Part shown: positions 1 through 7,007 of the stretch, one piece after another
Layout of the letters: each line of letters begins with the position of its first letter
Numbering within the stretch: the stretch's first letter is position 1
Assembly: GCA_022560875.1 (NCBI GenBank)
Contig: JADFSH010000013.1
Coordinates: 1 to 46,969, forward strand
Direction of reading: 5' to 3'
Length of the DNA: 46,969 nucleotides
Source of the DNA: Planctomycetota bacterium
Lineage (GTDB): Bacteria; Planctomycetota; Phycisphaerae; Phycisphaerales; SM1A02
The notes under the pieces: model-generated
Seen by the model: the letters and a program-made list of their open reading frames with translations, nothing else
Told to the model about the DNA's origin: nothing
The model's database searches: none
Translations under genes and position numbers: made by a program

Positions 1-346
1 GTCGTGATCTTCGGGCAGAAGTACGTGATCCGGGGACTGCGGGTATGACGAAGAGGCCGACCGGATTTGCGCGCCTGCGCGGGCCGTGCGCGGCGGCGAG
101 TCGTACATGTCGCGGTTCTTCACGCCCTTCGCCCTGGAAGCGCCCCTGAAGGACGCTCGTGCGCGGGTCTATGAAGTAGGGCTTGTTGAGGGCGAGGACG
201 AAGCCCCCTGCGCCCTGCTGGAAGAAGGTGGCGACAGTGCCAGGCAGCGTGACGACGTTGAACAGGTGGCCGTAGTCCCTGAAGAAACGCTGCTCGGCGT
301 TCCCGTAGGCGACCATCTGGACGAAGCGCTCATCGTCCCATATCAT
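1..346 (-). CDS. Conserved hypothetical protein, truncated by window edge
   Basis: An ATG at 346 on the minus strand opens a frame of about 115 codons that has no stop before the window edge, so the gene is partial at its 3' end. The first 75 residues read like a soluble protein: MIWDDERFVQMV at the start, then aromatic-rich segments such as RFFRDYGHLFNVV, then YFIDPRTSVLQGRF. I do not recognise the family. It starts 9 nt downstream of the stop of the nuclease-like gene (356-826), so the two are very probably co-transcribed. Beyond residue 75 the in-frame sequence becomes Arg/Ala-rich, so a frameshift near 115-130 is possible. A competing 15-codon plus-strand frame ends at 48 and was not preferred. 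Confidence 0.55.
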   Translation of the reverse strand, partial: MIWDDERFVQMVAYGNAEQRFFRDYGHLFNVVTLPGTVATFFQQGAGGFVLALNKPYFIDPRTSVLQGRFQGEGREEPRHVRLAAAHGPRRRANPVGLFVIPAVPGSRTSARRSR

Positions 347-355
347 GACAGACCC

Positions 356-826
356 TCACGACACCGCTTCCAGAGTCGCCGCGCCGTTCGTCGGCGCGAG
401 GGCTTCGAGTACGGCTTCACGATGCACGGTTCGCAGGAGGGGCGAGCGCGAGGCCCGCCGGACGGTTCTAGCTCCATTCTCTTGGATCACGATCACGCCA
501 ATTCCTCTCTGCTTCAGTAGCATGAGGTCGAGAAACTTGAGCGCGCGGTGCCAGACGGCTACGTAGGAGAAGTCCGCGAACAGTTGATTGATCGAGGCTT
601 GCCAGAGGACGCGCTTCCAGTCCCGTACCTTGAGTTCGACCGCCACCAGATCACCTCGCGCTGTCAGCCAAACGAGATCGACTCGCTTCCGGTAGAAAGC
701 GACTTCGCGGGTAACAGAGACCATCTGGTCTCGAAACAAGGGAAGGCTGAAAACCGGCTCGTAGAGCTGTGCTTCGAGCACCTTCGTCCGAGCGCCGCGT
801 GTCGCTTGTCTAGGCTTGGTACTCAT
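356..826 (-). CDS. PD-(D/E)XK nuclease-like protein
   Basis: This 156-residue protein shows the core of the PD-(D/E)XK fold near residues 45-80. A strand carrying Asp in RVDLVWLT is followed by VAVELKV (the E-x-K half) and then a helix with KRVLWQASINQLF and a Tyr in FADFSYVAVW. This order matches restriction-endonuclease-like and DUF-type nuclease domains, in which Asp and Glu bind metal and Lys is catalytic. The C-terminus (PLLRTVHREAVLEAL) resembles the tail of such small standalone proteins. The ATG at 826 overlaps the end of the membrane protein gene upstream by 17 nt, and the next gene follows after 9 nt, indicating an operon. The target is unknown. Defence, repair or mobile-element roles are all possible. 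Confidence 0.7.
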   Translation of the reverse strand: MSTKPRQATRGARTKVLEAQLYEPVFSLPLFRDQMVSVTREVAFYRKRVDLVWLTARGDLVAVELKVRDWKRVLWQASINQLFADFSYVAVWHRALKFLDLMLLKQRGIGVIVIQENGARTVRRASRSPLLRTVHREAVLEALAPTNGAATLEAVS

Positions 827-1403
827 CGAGCATCCTGATTAGAGAAGACTTGTGTCGCCAAAACTGGCCCGAAAAGAAGGCAGCCAGGCCGAAGACCAGC
901 GCGACCAGCGCAGACCAAGACGTAACTGCTACAACCCACGTCGTATCCTGCTCCTCGGCACCAGGTAGTAAGCCGAACAACGCACTGACTGGTAGGAACA
1001 CCGCGAACAGAAACAGCGCGATAAATGCGCGCGTGCCGTCGTCGCCCAACCGCTGATAGGAGGTCTCAAGCCGCGATGCTTCCTGACCAAGATTGTAGGC
1101 TCTTTCGACGCGATCAAAGAAGTCCTTCCGAGTGATGCGTCCGGCAAGGCGGTCGATCCGCGCCTCATCATCGTCGTCTTGCTGTGTCGAATCGTCAGCG
1201 TCGTCACCGCTCTCCTTCTGCAAGTCGAAGAAAAGCCGGGCGAGTGCCGGAGCGAAATGAGACCCCCAGACCACTCCCTGCGCCAGAAGGAGATCACTTC
1301 GCAACTCCTTGCGCAACTTCGACTGCACGTCCCAGAATTGCGTGTAGGCGAACACGAAGACGACTGCCGCTATCGCGCCTAGAACGCCTAGGACTGCTCC
1401 CAT
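810..1403 (-). CDS. Membrane protein of unknown function
   Basis: A protein of 197 residues with a hydrophobic N-terminal segment (VLGVLGAIAAVVFVFAY) and two more predicted membrane helices in the C-terminal third (FIALFLFAVFLPVSALFGLL and VTSWSALVALVFGLAAFF). An acidic, charged middle region contains a run of Asp around DDADDSTQQDDDDE. The topology suggests a cytoplasmic or periplasmic loop of about 100 residues held between one N-terminal and two C-terminal helices. I used the ATG at 1403, which overlaps the stop of the upstream gene as TGATG, so translation is probably coupled. A TTG two codons upstream is also possible. The 3' end overlaps the nuclease-like gene. No enzymatic motif is visible. 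The gene order membrane protein-nuclease-unknown is reminiscent of accessory modules, but this is inference only. Confidence 0.65.
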   Translation of the reverse strand: MGAVLGVLGAIAAVVFVFAYTQFWDVQSKLRKELRSDLLLAQGVVWGSHFAPALARLFFDLQKESGDDADDSTQQDDDDEARIDRLAGRITRKDFFDRVERAYNLGQEASRLETSYQRLGDDGTRAFIALFLFAVFLPVSALFGLLPGAEEQDTTWVVAVTSWSALVALVFGLAAFFSGQFWRHKSSLIRMLDEYQA

Positions 1404-1915
1404 CAAAACAGATGGCGAATCTCCGACTCGCTAGCACTCTCTGGGTACGTCCGGTAGACGTATGCCAGAAGACTAGTCAGAGAGCGATCCGCATACTTGC
1501 GCTTAATCGACTTGATCCGTTCCCAGTCCTCACGGGACAGCTTCTCTTGCAGGCGCTCAGCAACGATCTTGCCGTCCTCAGTCAGATCGAATGTTTGCTC
1601 CTCGTAGGGCGGCGCTGCGTCGGGATCGAGCAACTCGCTATGGTCGGTATCGGGGTCTAGCTCCTCGGTGATCGGTATCCCTTCCTCGCGCCCAAACACG
1701 TCCTCTTGCTGTCCCTTCGTCACGGTTAGCAGGTCTGCGTTGGCGAGGAAGTCGATGGACTCGTTGTACGTGCCGGGGGCGACTATCACCACATCGCCGG
1801 GGATCGCGGCGTTAATCCCGGCCTGGATCGTCGGCTGATCGGCGGGGACGTGAATGTCGGCAGCTGACGCTTGAACACTGACACAGCCAATGAGTAACAA
1901 AGTGAACAGTCTCAT
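1403..1915 (-). CDS. Chimeric ORF: secreted beta-helix N-terminus joined to unrelated C-terminus
   Basis: This 170-residue frame has two halves that do not belong together. Residues 1-19 are a signal peptide (MRLFTLLLIGCVSVQASA). Residues 20-58 match the opening of secreted parallel beta-helix (pectate-lyase-like) proteins: IHVPADQPTIQAGINAA, then GDVVIVAPGTYNE. After SIDFLANAD the beta-helix signature stops. The rest is charged and cytoplasmic in character, with FDLTEDGKIVAERLQEKL followed by LTSLLAYVYRTYPE. That ending looks like the C-terminus of an intracellular helical protein whose family I cannot name. An AAGGAAA ribosome site precedes the ATG at 1915. The stop overlaps the start of the membrane protein gene (TGATG). 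A recombination junction, or an assembly join, near 1735-1760 is the likely explanation. Confidence 0.6.
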   Translation of the reverse strand: MRLFTLLLIGCVSVQASAADIHVPADQPTIQAGINAAIPGDVVIVAPGTYNESIDFLANADLLTVTKGQQEDVFGREEGIPITEELDPDTDHSELLDPDAAPPYEEQTFDLTEDGKIVAERLQEKLSREDWERIKSIKRKYADRSLTSLLAYVYRTYPESASESEIRHLF

Positions 1916-2090
1916 GAGTGATTTCCTTCGGTGATGGATTCATACTCCGAGACTTCAGCTATGGAAGTCCCGGCCCGTCGCATTGTACTGGAGTGTGGGC
2001 CGAGACTGAATCAGAAGTTCTCAGAATGAGGGGCCACCCCACCCCACCAAAAGAGCCTCTCGGGACTTGTTCCGGTCGGCGAATCGCCCG

Positions 2091-2525
2091 TCAGCGTTTA
2101 TCGTTTAGAAACGTACCCTTGAGAATGAGCGTGGGCTGCTGCTTCTTGAAGTCGTAATCGCCCCAGATCTTCAGGCCCTTGCCGATGCCGAGCCCCGACT
2201 CCTTCTTGACGAAGTCGCTGTACCACTTCGCCATACCACCCTGCTCTTTCTTGGGCGGTTCAAAGTTCTTGAGCGAGCGCTGCAGCCGGGCGTTGGTGGT
2301 GATCATCTCCTTGAGGTACCGCTTCTCGAGGTCCTTGAGCGACTTCACGACGTCGAACTTCTTCTTCTTGTCGTCGGCGCTCAGCTTGGCGCCCTTCTTG
2401 TCCAGGTTCCCCTTCTCCTTGCGGAGTTTCTTGGCCTCGTCAACCGTCTTCTTCGTCTTCTTGTTGAATGACTTTACTTCGGACTTGATGGTTTTCTTCG
2501 CCTCTTCGACGGCTTTGTCACCCAT
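2091..2525 (-). CDS. Lysine-rich coiled-coil hypothetical protein
   Basis: The product has 144 residues and is extremely rich in Lys, Glu and Asp, with heptad-like spacing over residues 1-95 (for example KKTKKTVDEAKKLRKEKGN and KSLKDLEKRYLKEM). That predicts a long basic coiled coil. The last third, from NFEPPKKEQGGMAKWY to TLILKGTFLN, looks like a small beta-containing domain. A good ribosome site (AGAAGGGAAG) lies just before the ATG at 2525. There is no signal peptide or membrane helix. It stands alone, with about 175 nt of non-coding sequence on its 3' side and over 700 nt of largely non-coding sequence upstream. Function is unknown. Basic composition would permit nucleic-acid binding, but nothing more specific can be said. 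Confidence 0.6.
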   Translation of the reverse strand: MGDKAVEEAKKTIKSEVKSFNKKTKKTVDEAKKLRKEKGNLDKKGAKLSADDKKKKFDVVKSLKDLEKRYLKEMITTNARLQRSLKNFEPPKKEQGGMAKWYSDFVKKESGLGIGKGLKIWGDYDFKKQQPTLILKGTFLNDKR

Positions 2526-2737
2526 GGCTCTTCCCTTCTGTTGATCGCACTTTTTGGCGCCCTCAGGAACACGCCTTCGGACACGCTAGTTCCTCGCGGG
2601 GATGGAATAGGTCGTCTTGTCCGTCTTGATCCACATAGTAGTGAAAGCCACCTTAGTACTGGCCTTACACGACAAGTGATGACCTCCTTGCACGCCCAAC
2701 GCGGCGTGCGGATTCTATCATTCGCCTGAGGTATTCG

Positions 2738-3038
2738 TCAAAGTTCGTAAAGGAATGTTACGCGCCCAATAACGCTTCCGACCTCTCGTGGAACGTCTTT
2801 GAGGAGTGTATTTAGCCCATCAGCCTGTATGATGGCAACTCTCTCCCTCGAGTCGCAGAGGACAGTTCAATGGCCCGCCGTGGCCCGTGAAAAGAGTCCC
2901 GTCCGTGAGTCCATATTCTACCAGAGAAACATAAGTACCGTCAAAATACGGACTGATTGCGAAGTCGCACCCCGGTTCCTGGACCCCATATCGAGAATCC
3001 TTCCCGCCACGGCGGGTCTGCGACAAGCATCCCGCCAC
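2738..3038 (-). pseudogene. Possible decayed ORF with one frameshift
   Basis: Between the lysine-rich gene and the tRNA, the minus strand carries protein-like sequence in two frames. From about 2975 to 2850 one frame reads CDFAISPYFDGTYVSLVEYG and then LTDGTLFTGHGGPLN. After about 2850 a second frame continues with ERVAIIQADGLNTLLKDV and then REVGSVIGRVTFLYEL, ending in TGA at 2738-2740. Joining the frames near 2850 gives a plausible globular C-terminal segment, so this may be a remnant broken by a frameshift. The family is not recognised. The alternative is chance open frames. The rest of the 2526-3242 interval shows nothing coding. Confidence 0.27.
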
Positions 3039-3084
3039 TCTTCCGGGGGGGATAGAAAGAACCCTCCCCGCCCCATACCCACCT

Positions 3085-3187
3085 CATCAATCTGCGAAAT
3101 CTGCGTAATCTGCGGATAAACCTCTTCTCCGCGCCCCTCCGTGATCTCCGTGGTGACAGTTTTTCTTCACACCCGTAACCACGGAGG
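3085..3187. repeat. Dispersed intergenic repeat (ADYADFAD type)
   Basis: The stretch contains the phrases ATCTGCGTAATCTGCGGAT and CTCCGTGATCTCCGTGGT. Sequence of this kind recurs between genes in many environmental bacterial genomes. Read on the minus strand it gives the tell-tale spurious peptides HHGDHGG and SADYADFAD. A perfect 9-bp inverted repeat (CTCCGTGGT at 3146-3154 and ACCACGGAG at 3178-3186) closes a 23-nt loop. It lies 56 bp upstream of the tRNA gene. Recognition rests on remembered pattern, not on a second copy inside this window. Confidence 0.55.
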
Positions 3188-3242
3188 CCCCTGAAGATGA
3201 GATTGATTCAACGCTGTTTCCGGTCGAAGAAGAGTCCTGCAT

Positions 3243-3315
3243 GGGGCTGTAGCTCAATCGGGAGAGCGCTTCGTTCGCAACGAAGAGGTTGAGGGTTCGA
3301 GCCCCTCCCGCTCCA
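3243..3315 (+). tRNA. tRNA-Ala(CGC)
   Basis: A 73-nt cloverleaf can be drawn in full. Acceptor arm: GGGGCTG with CCGCTCC. D stem: GCTC/GAGC. Anticodon stem: CTTCG/CGAAG around loop TTCGCAA, giving anticodon CGC. Variable region: AGGTT. T stem: GAGGG/CCCTC with loop TTCGAGC. Discriminator: A. The acceptor has the G3:U70 pair that identifies alanine tRNAs. One acceptor pair (position 6 with 67, T opposite C) is mismatched. CCA is not encoded. The tRNA sits at the boundary between the odd left end of the window and conventional genes. Confidence 0.93.
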
Positions 3316-3538
3316 TTTTCCTCCGGATCAATCAATCGCAATTCTCATCCAGCCCATGAAAAGGTGTTGCTTTCTTCCGCCCGATAAGATGGAATTGGAT
3401 TGGCCCATCAGTCCGGTGAGGACTGATTGCCGCTTATTCGGCACGGCGGCCCGAACCACAAAAACTTCAGACTTCACCCAGCACAAAAAGATACGTACAA
3501 TGGTCGATGAGTCACTCAACACCACGAGGCGTATTCAC

Positions 3539-4204
3539 ATGAACCGAACCATGCTCTGGCTGCTTATCGGATGGACCACTCTTTCGCTGTCCGCGTGTAG
3601 CGACAACCCAAATCAGGCATCGTCTGATCCCCCGCCCGTGACACAAGAGAATCCGAACCCCCCCGGAAATAATACCCCCGGAAGTGGTACCCCCGGTATC
3701 AATGAAAATGCTGGTGATGGAACCGGCCAGGTCGAAATCACGATCCCCGTTGCAGCGACAAGCCCGTCGGTTGTGACAACGACCCCCCCAAGAGGTGCGT
3801 CCAGCGTGTTGTCGATTCTCGATGCCGCGAAAAAGGGAAATGTGAGGGCGATTGAAGCGGCATTGGAGCGGGGTGAATCGGCGAATGAAGGGGATGACAA
3901 GATGAAGGTCACACCCCTCATGAAGGCGGCGACCCAAGGCTGTGTCGAATGCATGGAAGTATTGCTGGAAGCGGGAGCAGAAATCGACGCCCGCAACTCA
4001 TCTACCGCTACCGCCTTGATGATGGCCTCGATGACAGGACCGATCCGATCCGTCAAATTCCTGCTCGATAACGGCGCGGACCCCAATTTAGCCACTCCCA
4101 GCGGTCGAGATGCGCTTTCGGTCGCCAACGAGAGGGGTGATGGCGATCGCAACAAGGCGATGATCATCATTCTCCTCGAACGGGCCCGACGTCCAAATAA
4201 GTGA
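3539..4204 (+). CDS. Ankyrin-repeat lipoprotein
   Basis: A 221-residue envelope lipoprotein. The ATG at 3539 was chosen because it gives a short signal peptide ending in lipobox LSLSAC (Cys20), and GAGG lies about 10 nt upstream. A longer frame opening at 3356 would bury the signal. A low-complexity Pro/Asn/Gly linker covers residues 21-85. Residues 88-215 form about three ankyrin repeats with recognisable units: ILDAAKKGNVRAIEAALERG, TPLMKAATQGCVECMEVLLE and TALMMASMTGPIRSVKFLLD. Ankyrin repeats mediate protein-protein contact, so this is probably a membrane-anchored binding module. It follows the tRNA by 220 nt and stands alone. The partner is unknown. Confidence 0.85.
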   Translation: MNRTMLWLLIGWTTLSLSACSDNPNQASSDPPPVTQENPNPPGNNTPGSGTPGINENAGDGTGQVEITIPVAATSPSVVTTTPPRGASSVLSILDAAKKGNVRAIEAALERGESANEGDDKMKVTPLMKAATQGCVECMEVLLEAGAEIDARNSSTATALMMASMTGPIRSVKFLLDNGADPNLATPSGRDALSVANERGDGDRNKAMIIILLERARRPNK

Positions 4205-4429
4205 TATTGACGGCTTGGGGAGTTATCGGGAGTCATCAATTATCAGAGGGGTTGCTTTCTGCATGAGAAAGGGCATACCCTGGGTTTTCATCTTGCCGGA
4301 ACCGGTGGGGGTCGCTAGCGTAAGGGATTCCGGAAAGGCATATCTCGTGCGGTTCGGACGGACCGATTTCGCGGCAATCGGCCTTTCCAACCATCTGAGA
4401 AGGATGGAGACAATCGGAGGATCACCATC

Positions 4430-5239
4430 ATGGCTAAAATGTTCTATTCAGTCGAAGAGACCTGTGAGAAACTGGGCAAATCCGAGGCTGAAGTCAAGGA
4501 GATGGTCGAGAGCGGCCAGCTTCAGGAGTTCAGGGATCGAGAAAAGCTCATGTTCAAGGTCGATCAGATCGACCTTCTCGCCGGGACCGAAGATGACACC
4601 AGCGAATTCCATTTCGGCCTCGAAGATTCCGCAAGCGGCTCCGGTCTCGATCTCGCTGACGAGTCGATCATCGGGCTTGCCGACTCGCGTGAAGCGACCG
4701 GCATCTCTGTTTTTGATACCGACCACTCCGGCGAAGAGGATGCCGCGGGCGAAACCCAGGTCGGTGGCACGCAGGTGGGCGTTGAGGCGATCGAGGATGA
4801 ACTCAGCCTGGAGGCGATAGGCTCCGGCAGCGGCCTGCTCGACCTTACCCGCGAATCTGATGACACATCCCTCGGGGCTGAACTGCTCGAGGAAGTTTAT
4901 TCCGGCGATACCGGCGCGGATATAGCCGCAAATGCCTCCGGTCTCTTTGAAGCCGCGGCCGCGGACACGGCCGACGAAGCAGTGGCCGTGGAATCGATGG
5001 TGCCGATGATTGCCGAGTTATATGACGGCACCGGATCCGGCTTGGGCGTGGGGATGATGATCGGTGCGGTTCTGTCACTTGTGTGTGTCGCCATCATCGT
5101 GATCGTGGGAAGCATGGGCACCACGCCAATGCTGACCACCCTTATCGCCGACAAGCTCTGGATCTGGGCCGGCGGACTATTCGGCGTGACCGTGGTCCTG
5201 GGCTTGGTCGGGCTTTTCATCGGCAAGGCTTCGGAATAA
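4430..5239 (+). CDS. Helix-turn-helix domain protein with two C-terminal membrane helices
   Basis: The 269-residue protein opens with an excisionase/MerR-like helix-turn-helix (residues 4-50: YSVEETCEKLGKSEAEV, then MVESGQLQEFRD and MFKVDQIDLL). An acidic, Ser/Gly/Thr-rich low-complexity region covers roughly residues 51-195. Two membrane helices close the protein (MIGAVLSLVCVAIIVIVGSM and WAGGLFGVTVVLGLVGLFIG). GGAGG lies 9 nt before the ATG at 4430. Proteins with this layout are frequent in planctomycetes and have no firm function. They may be membrane-tethered regulators, or the HTH fold may act as a protein-interaction module. The acidic linker suggests a flexible tether. The 225-nt stretch before the gene holds no recognisable element. 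Confidence 0.8.
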   Translation: MAKMFYSVEETCEKLGKSEAEVKEMVESGQLQEFRDREKLMFKVDQIDLLAGTEDDTSEFHFGLEDSASGSGLDLADESIIGLADSREATGISVFDTDHSGEEDAAGETQVGGTQVGVEAIEDELSLEAIGSGSGLLDLTRESDDTSLGAELLEEVYSGDTGADIAANASGLFEAAAADTADEAVAVESMVPMIAELYDGTGSGLGVGMMIGAVLSLVCVAIIVIVGSMGTTPMLTTLIADKLWIWAGGLFGVTVVLGLVGLFIGKASE

Positions 5240-5270
5240 TCAAAGACGGCATACAGAAACGATACCTAAG

Positions 5271-5303
5271 CAAGCCATGAGTCATACCCCGACTCATGGC
5301 TTG
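5271..5303. other. Perfect 13-bp inverted repeat in the psd leader
   Basis: CAAGCCATGAGTC (5271-5283) is followed, after a 7-nt loop, by its exact complement GACTCATGGCTTG (5291-5303). It lies between the HTH membrane protein gene and psd and ends 17 nt before the psd start. No T-run follows on the plus strand and no A-run precedes it, so it is not a typical intrinsic terminator. It could terminate the upstream gene in a factor-assisted way, stabilise the upstream mRNA, or control psd translation. Confidence 0.6.
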
Positions 5304-5320
5304 TGTAGTATCCCCATTCC

Positions 5321-5983
5321 ATGCTCCTCTCCCGATACGGTCTTCGAGAATGGCTCAGTATCACCATCGTGTGTGCGGTGATCGGCACGGTCTGCGCAGC
5401 GATTGGCTGGTGGTGGGCTTTCGGGGGAGCGGGAGTGATCTGGATTGGTCTTGCGGGGTTCTTTCGGGATCCGTTTCGCAAGGTTCCCACGGATTTGCCG
5501 GGTGGGACGATGCTTAGCCCTGCCGACGGCACGGTGAGCAAGGTTCTGAGAGTCGATCACCATGAGGCAACGGGCGGGCCGGCGGTGATCGTGCGAATCT
5601 TCCTGAGCGTGCTCAATGTTCACATCAATCGCTCACCCTGCGATGGCGAAGTCAGCGCCCTCAAGCACGTTCCAGGAAAATATTACGATGCGCGGCGTGA
5701 GATATCCGCCGCCGAGAACGAGTCGAATCTGATCACCTTGTGTATCGGGGGTGATGAAACGATCGGGGTGCGTCAGGTCTCGGGAGCGATCGCCCGACGG
5801 ATCGTCTGCCCGTTGCAAACGGGTGATCGACTCTCGCGGGGGCAGAAATTCGGCATGATCAAGTTCGGCTCGACGACCGAACTGATCCTGCCGCGCCCGG
5901 ACGATGTGGAAGTGCTCGTGGCGGAGGGCGACAAGGTCCGAGCGGGCCTGACGCGTCTGGCGAGATTGAAGCCGAAATCGTAA
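5321..5983 (+). CDS. psd: Phosphatidylserine decarboxylase, short (archaeal-type) form
   Basis: This enzyme converts phosphatidylserine to phosphatidylethanolamine at the membrane. At 220 residues it belongs to the short form, typical of the archaeal/alpha-proteobacterial subfamily. Two N-terminal membrane segments (residues 13-47) precede the catalytic domain. SPADG carries the conserved Asp (D69), NVHINRSP carries His101, and the self-cleavage site KFGST (G183-S184-T185) would generate the pyruvoyl prosthetic group at Ser184. The canonical LGST reads FGST here, a common variant of the short form. Several start positions are possible. The ATG at 5321 preserves the membrane segments but has no strong ribosome site. 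A perfect hairpin lies just upstream. Phosphatidylserine synthase is not adjacent. Confidence 0.9.
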   Translation: MLLSRYGLREWLSITIVCAVIGTVCAAIGWWWAFGGAGVIWIGLAGFFRDPFRKVPTDLPGGTMLSPADGTVSKVLRVDHHEATGGPAVIVRIFLSVLNVHINRSPCDGEVSALKHVPGKYYDARREISAAENESNLITLCIGGDETIGVRQVSGAIARRIVCPLQTGDRLSRGQKFGMIKFGSTTELILPRPDDVEVLVAEGDKVRAGLTRLARLKPKS

Positions 5984-6006
5984 ATTCGAGTGATGAGGGA
6001 ATAACG

Positions 6007-6366
6007 ATGGGACACAGAACGATGGAAGCATTTCGAGTGGAACGTGAAGCGGGAAACGAGAAGATCCTCGCCTCCGATCATCTCGGCATCAAACGATTCA
6101 TGCGTCTGGATGGCGCGACGTACGAGAATGGCGCGCTGTCGGGCAAGACCAAGGAAATGCTGGGACTGGTCGCCTCAATGGTGTTGCGTTGCAACGACTG
6201 CATCGACTATCACCTGGAGAATTGCGTGAAGGCGGGTTACTCCCGGGATGAGATTGTGGACGGCATTAATGTCGCCCTTGTCGTGGGTGGCTCGATCGTG
6301 ATTCCGCATCTGCGACACGCGATGTTCACGCTGGATGAACTCTCGCCGACATCCGCCGGAACCTGA
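6007..6366 (+). CDS. Carboxymuconolactone decarboxylase / AhpD-like protein
   Basis: A 119-residue protein of the alpha-helical CMD/AhpD family. The redox motif C62-N-D-C65 followed by His69 (RCNDCIDYH) is the AhpD-type signature, in which the two Cys support thiol-disulfide chemistry. The surrounding helices (SGKTKEMLGLVASMVL and the GYSRDEIVDGINVALVVGG segment) match family spacing. A GAGGG ribosome site precedes the ATG at 6007, and the gene follows psd after only 23 nt, so the two are probably co-transcribed. A peroxidase partner is not adjacent. The role is most likely thiol-dependent peroxide or organic substrate reduction, but the substrate cannot be read from the sequence. An imperfect CCCTCG/CGAGGG hairpin follows around 6393. 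Confidence 0.87.
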   Translation: MGHRTMEAFRVEREAGNEKILASDHLGIKRFMRLDGATYENGALSGKTKEMLGLVASMVLRCNDCIDYHLENCVKAGYSRDEIVDGINVALVVGGSIVIPHLRHAMFTLDELSPTSAGT

Positions 6367-6462
6367 TGAGATTACGACATAAGGTCAGGTCTCCCTCGAC
6401 ATGGCGCGAGGGATATTCCAGCTTTTGTGAAAACACAATGCTTATCTGTTTTGCGGCTCGGG

Positions 6463-6933
6463 TTACGCAAAGGCGACTTCGCGATCGGAGTTGAAGCGGC
6501 GCAGGGTGGGTGGTTCAAATCGGCCACCTTTGAATCCCGCTTCCAGGAGCAGATCACTTTGGGCGTACGCGATCACGCCATCCTCTGTGATCGACAGTGC
6601 GATCAGACGCTTCTTTTCATACGTGCAATCAATATGCAGAAACGTCTCGTCGGAACTCACGCAGCAGGTCAGCGGCTGGCGAGAGAAAACAGTCTTGCGC
6701 ATGTTGGGCAACTCGATCCAGGCCTCGAAAAGGGCGTGATTCTCTTCCAGAAGCTGAATCGTAAGCACAAAGTCGATGCGGCGCGGTCGATGATTATTCG
6801 CACCCTTGTCTGACGAACTGACGCCAAACTTTTCCAGTTCGTGGCAGTTGAGGCTCGACCAGCGGATTTCGAGGAACCGGTTCATCGGTATCCGTGGCGA
6901 ATCGGTCAGCTTGTCGTGTCCGGTCAGGGGCAT
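6463..6933 (-). CDS. Conserved hypothetical soluble protein
   Basis: The product is a 156-residue soluble protein with no signal peptide or membrane helix. It has an even mix of charged and hydrophobic residues, with beta-rich stretches such as RRIDFVLTIQLLEE, ETFLHIDCTY and RLIALSITEDGVIAY. I recognise no domain. The frame is closed by TGA at 6463. A later ATG (MNRFLEIRW, at 6885) is an alternative start. The gene is convergent with the AhpD-like gene and separated by 75 nt from the upstream GbsR-like regulator on the same strand, so it might be regulated by or co-transcribed with it. The codon pattern resembles its neighbours, with no sign of transfer. Confidence 0.6.
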   Translation of the reverse strand: MPLTGHDKLTDSPRIPMNRFLEIRWSSLNCHELEKFGVSSSDKGANNHRPRRIDFVLTIQLLEENHALFEAWIELPNMRKTVFSRQPLTCCVSSDETFLHIDCTYEKKRLIALSITEDGVIAYAQSDLLLEAGFKGGRFEPPTLRRFNSDREVAFA

Positions 6934-7007
6934 TCGTGATCCGGCTTGTGGAGTAAGGGAATTATGATCCCAACGGTACGGGCAAGAGAAAAGCGAAACC
7001 CCTGAGA

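Noticed and set aside
1-48. Plus-strand 15-codon open end reading VVIFGQKYVIRGLRV before TGA
   Set aside because: It conflicts with the longer minus-strand frame that starts at 346 next to the nuclease-like gene. Too short to support on its own.
2690-2709. Hairpin GCACGCC/GGCGTGC
   Set aside because: Only 7 bp with no T-run on either strand and no gene end nearby.
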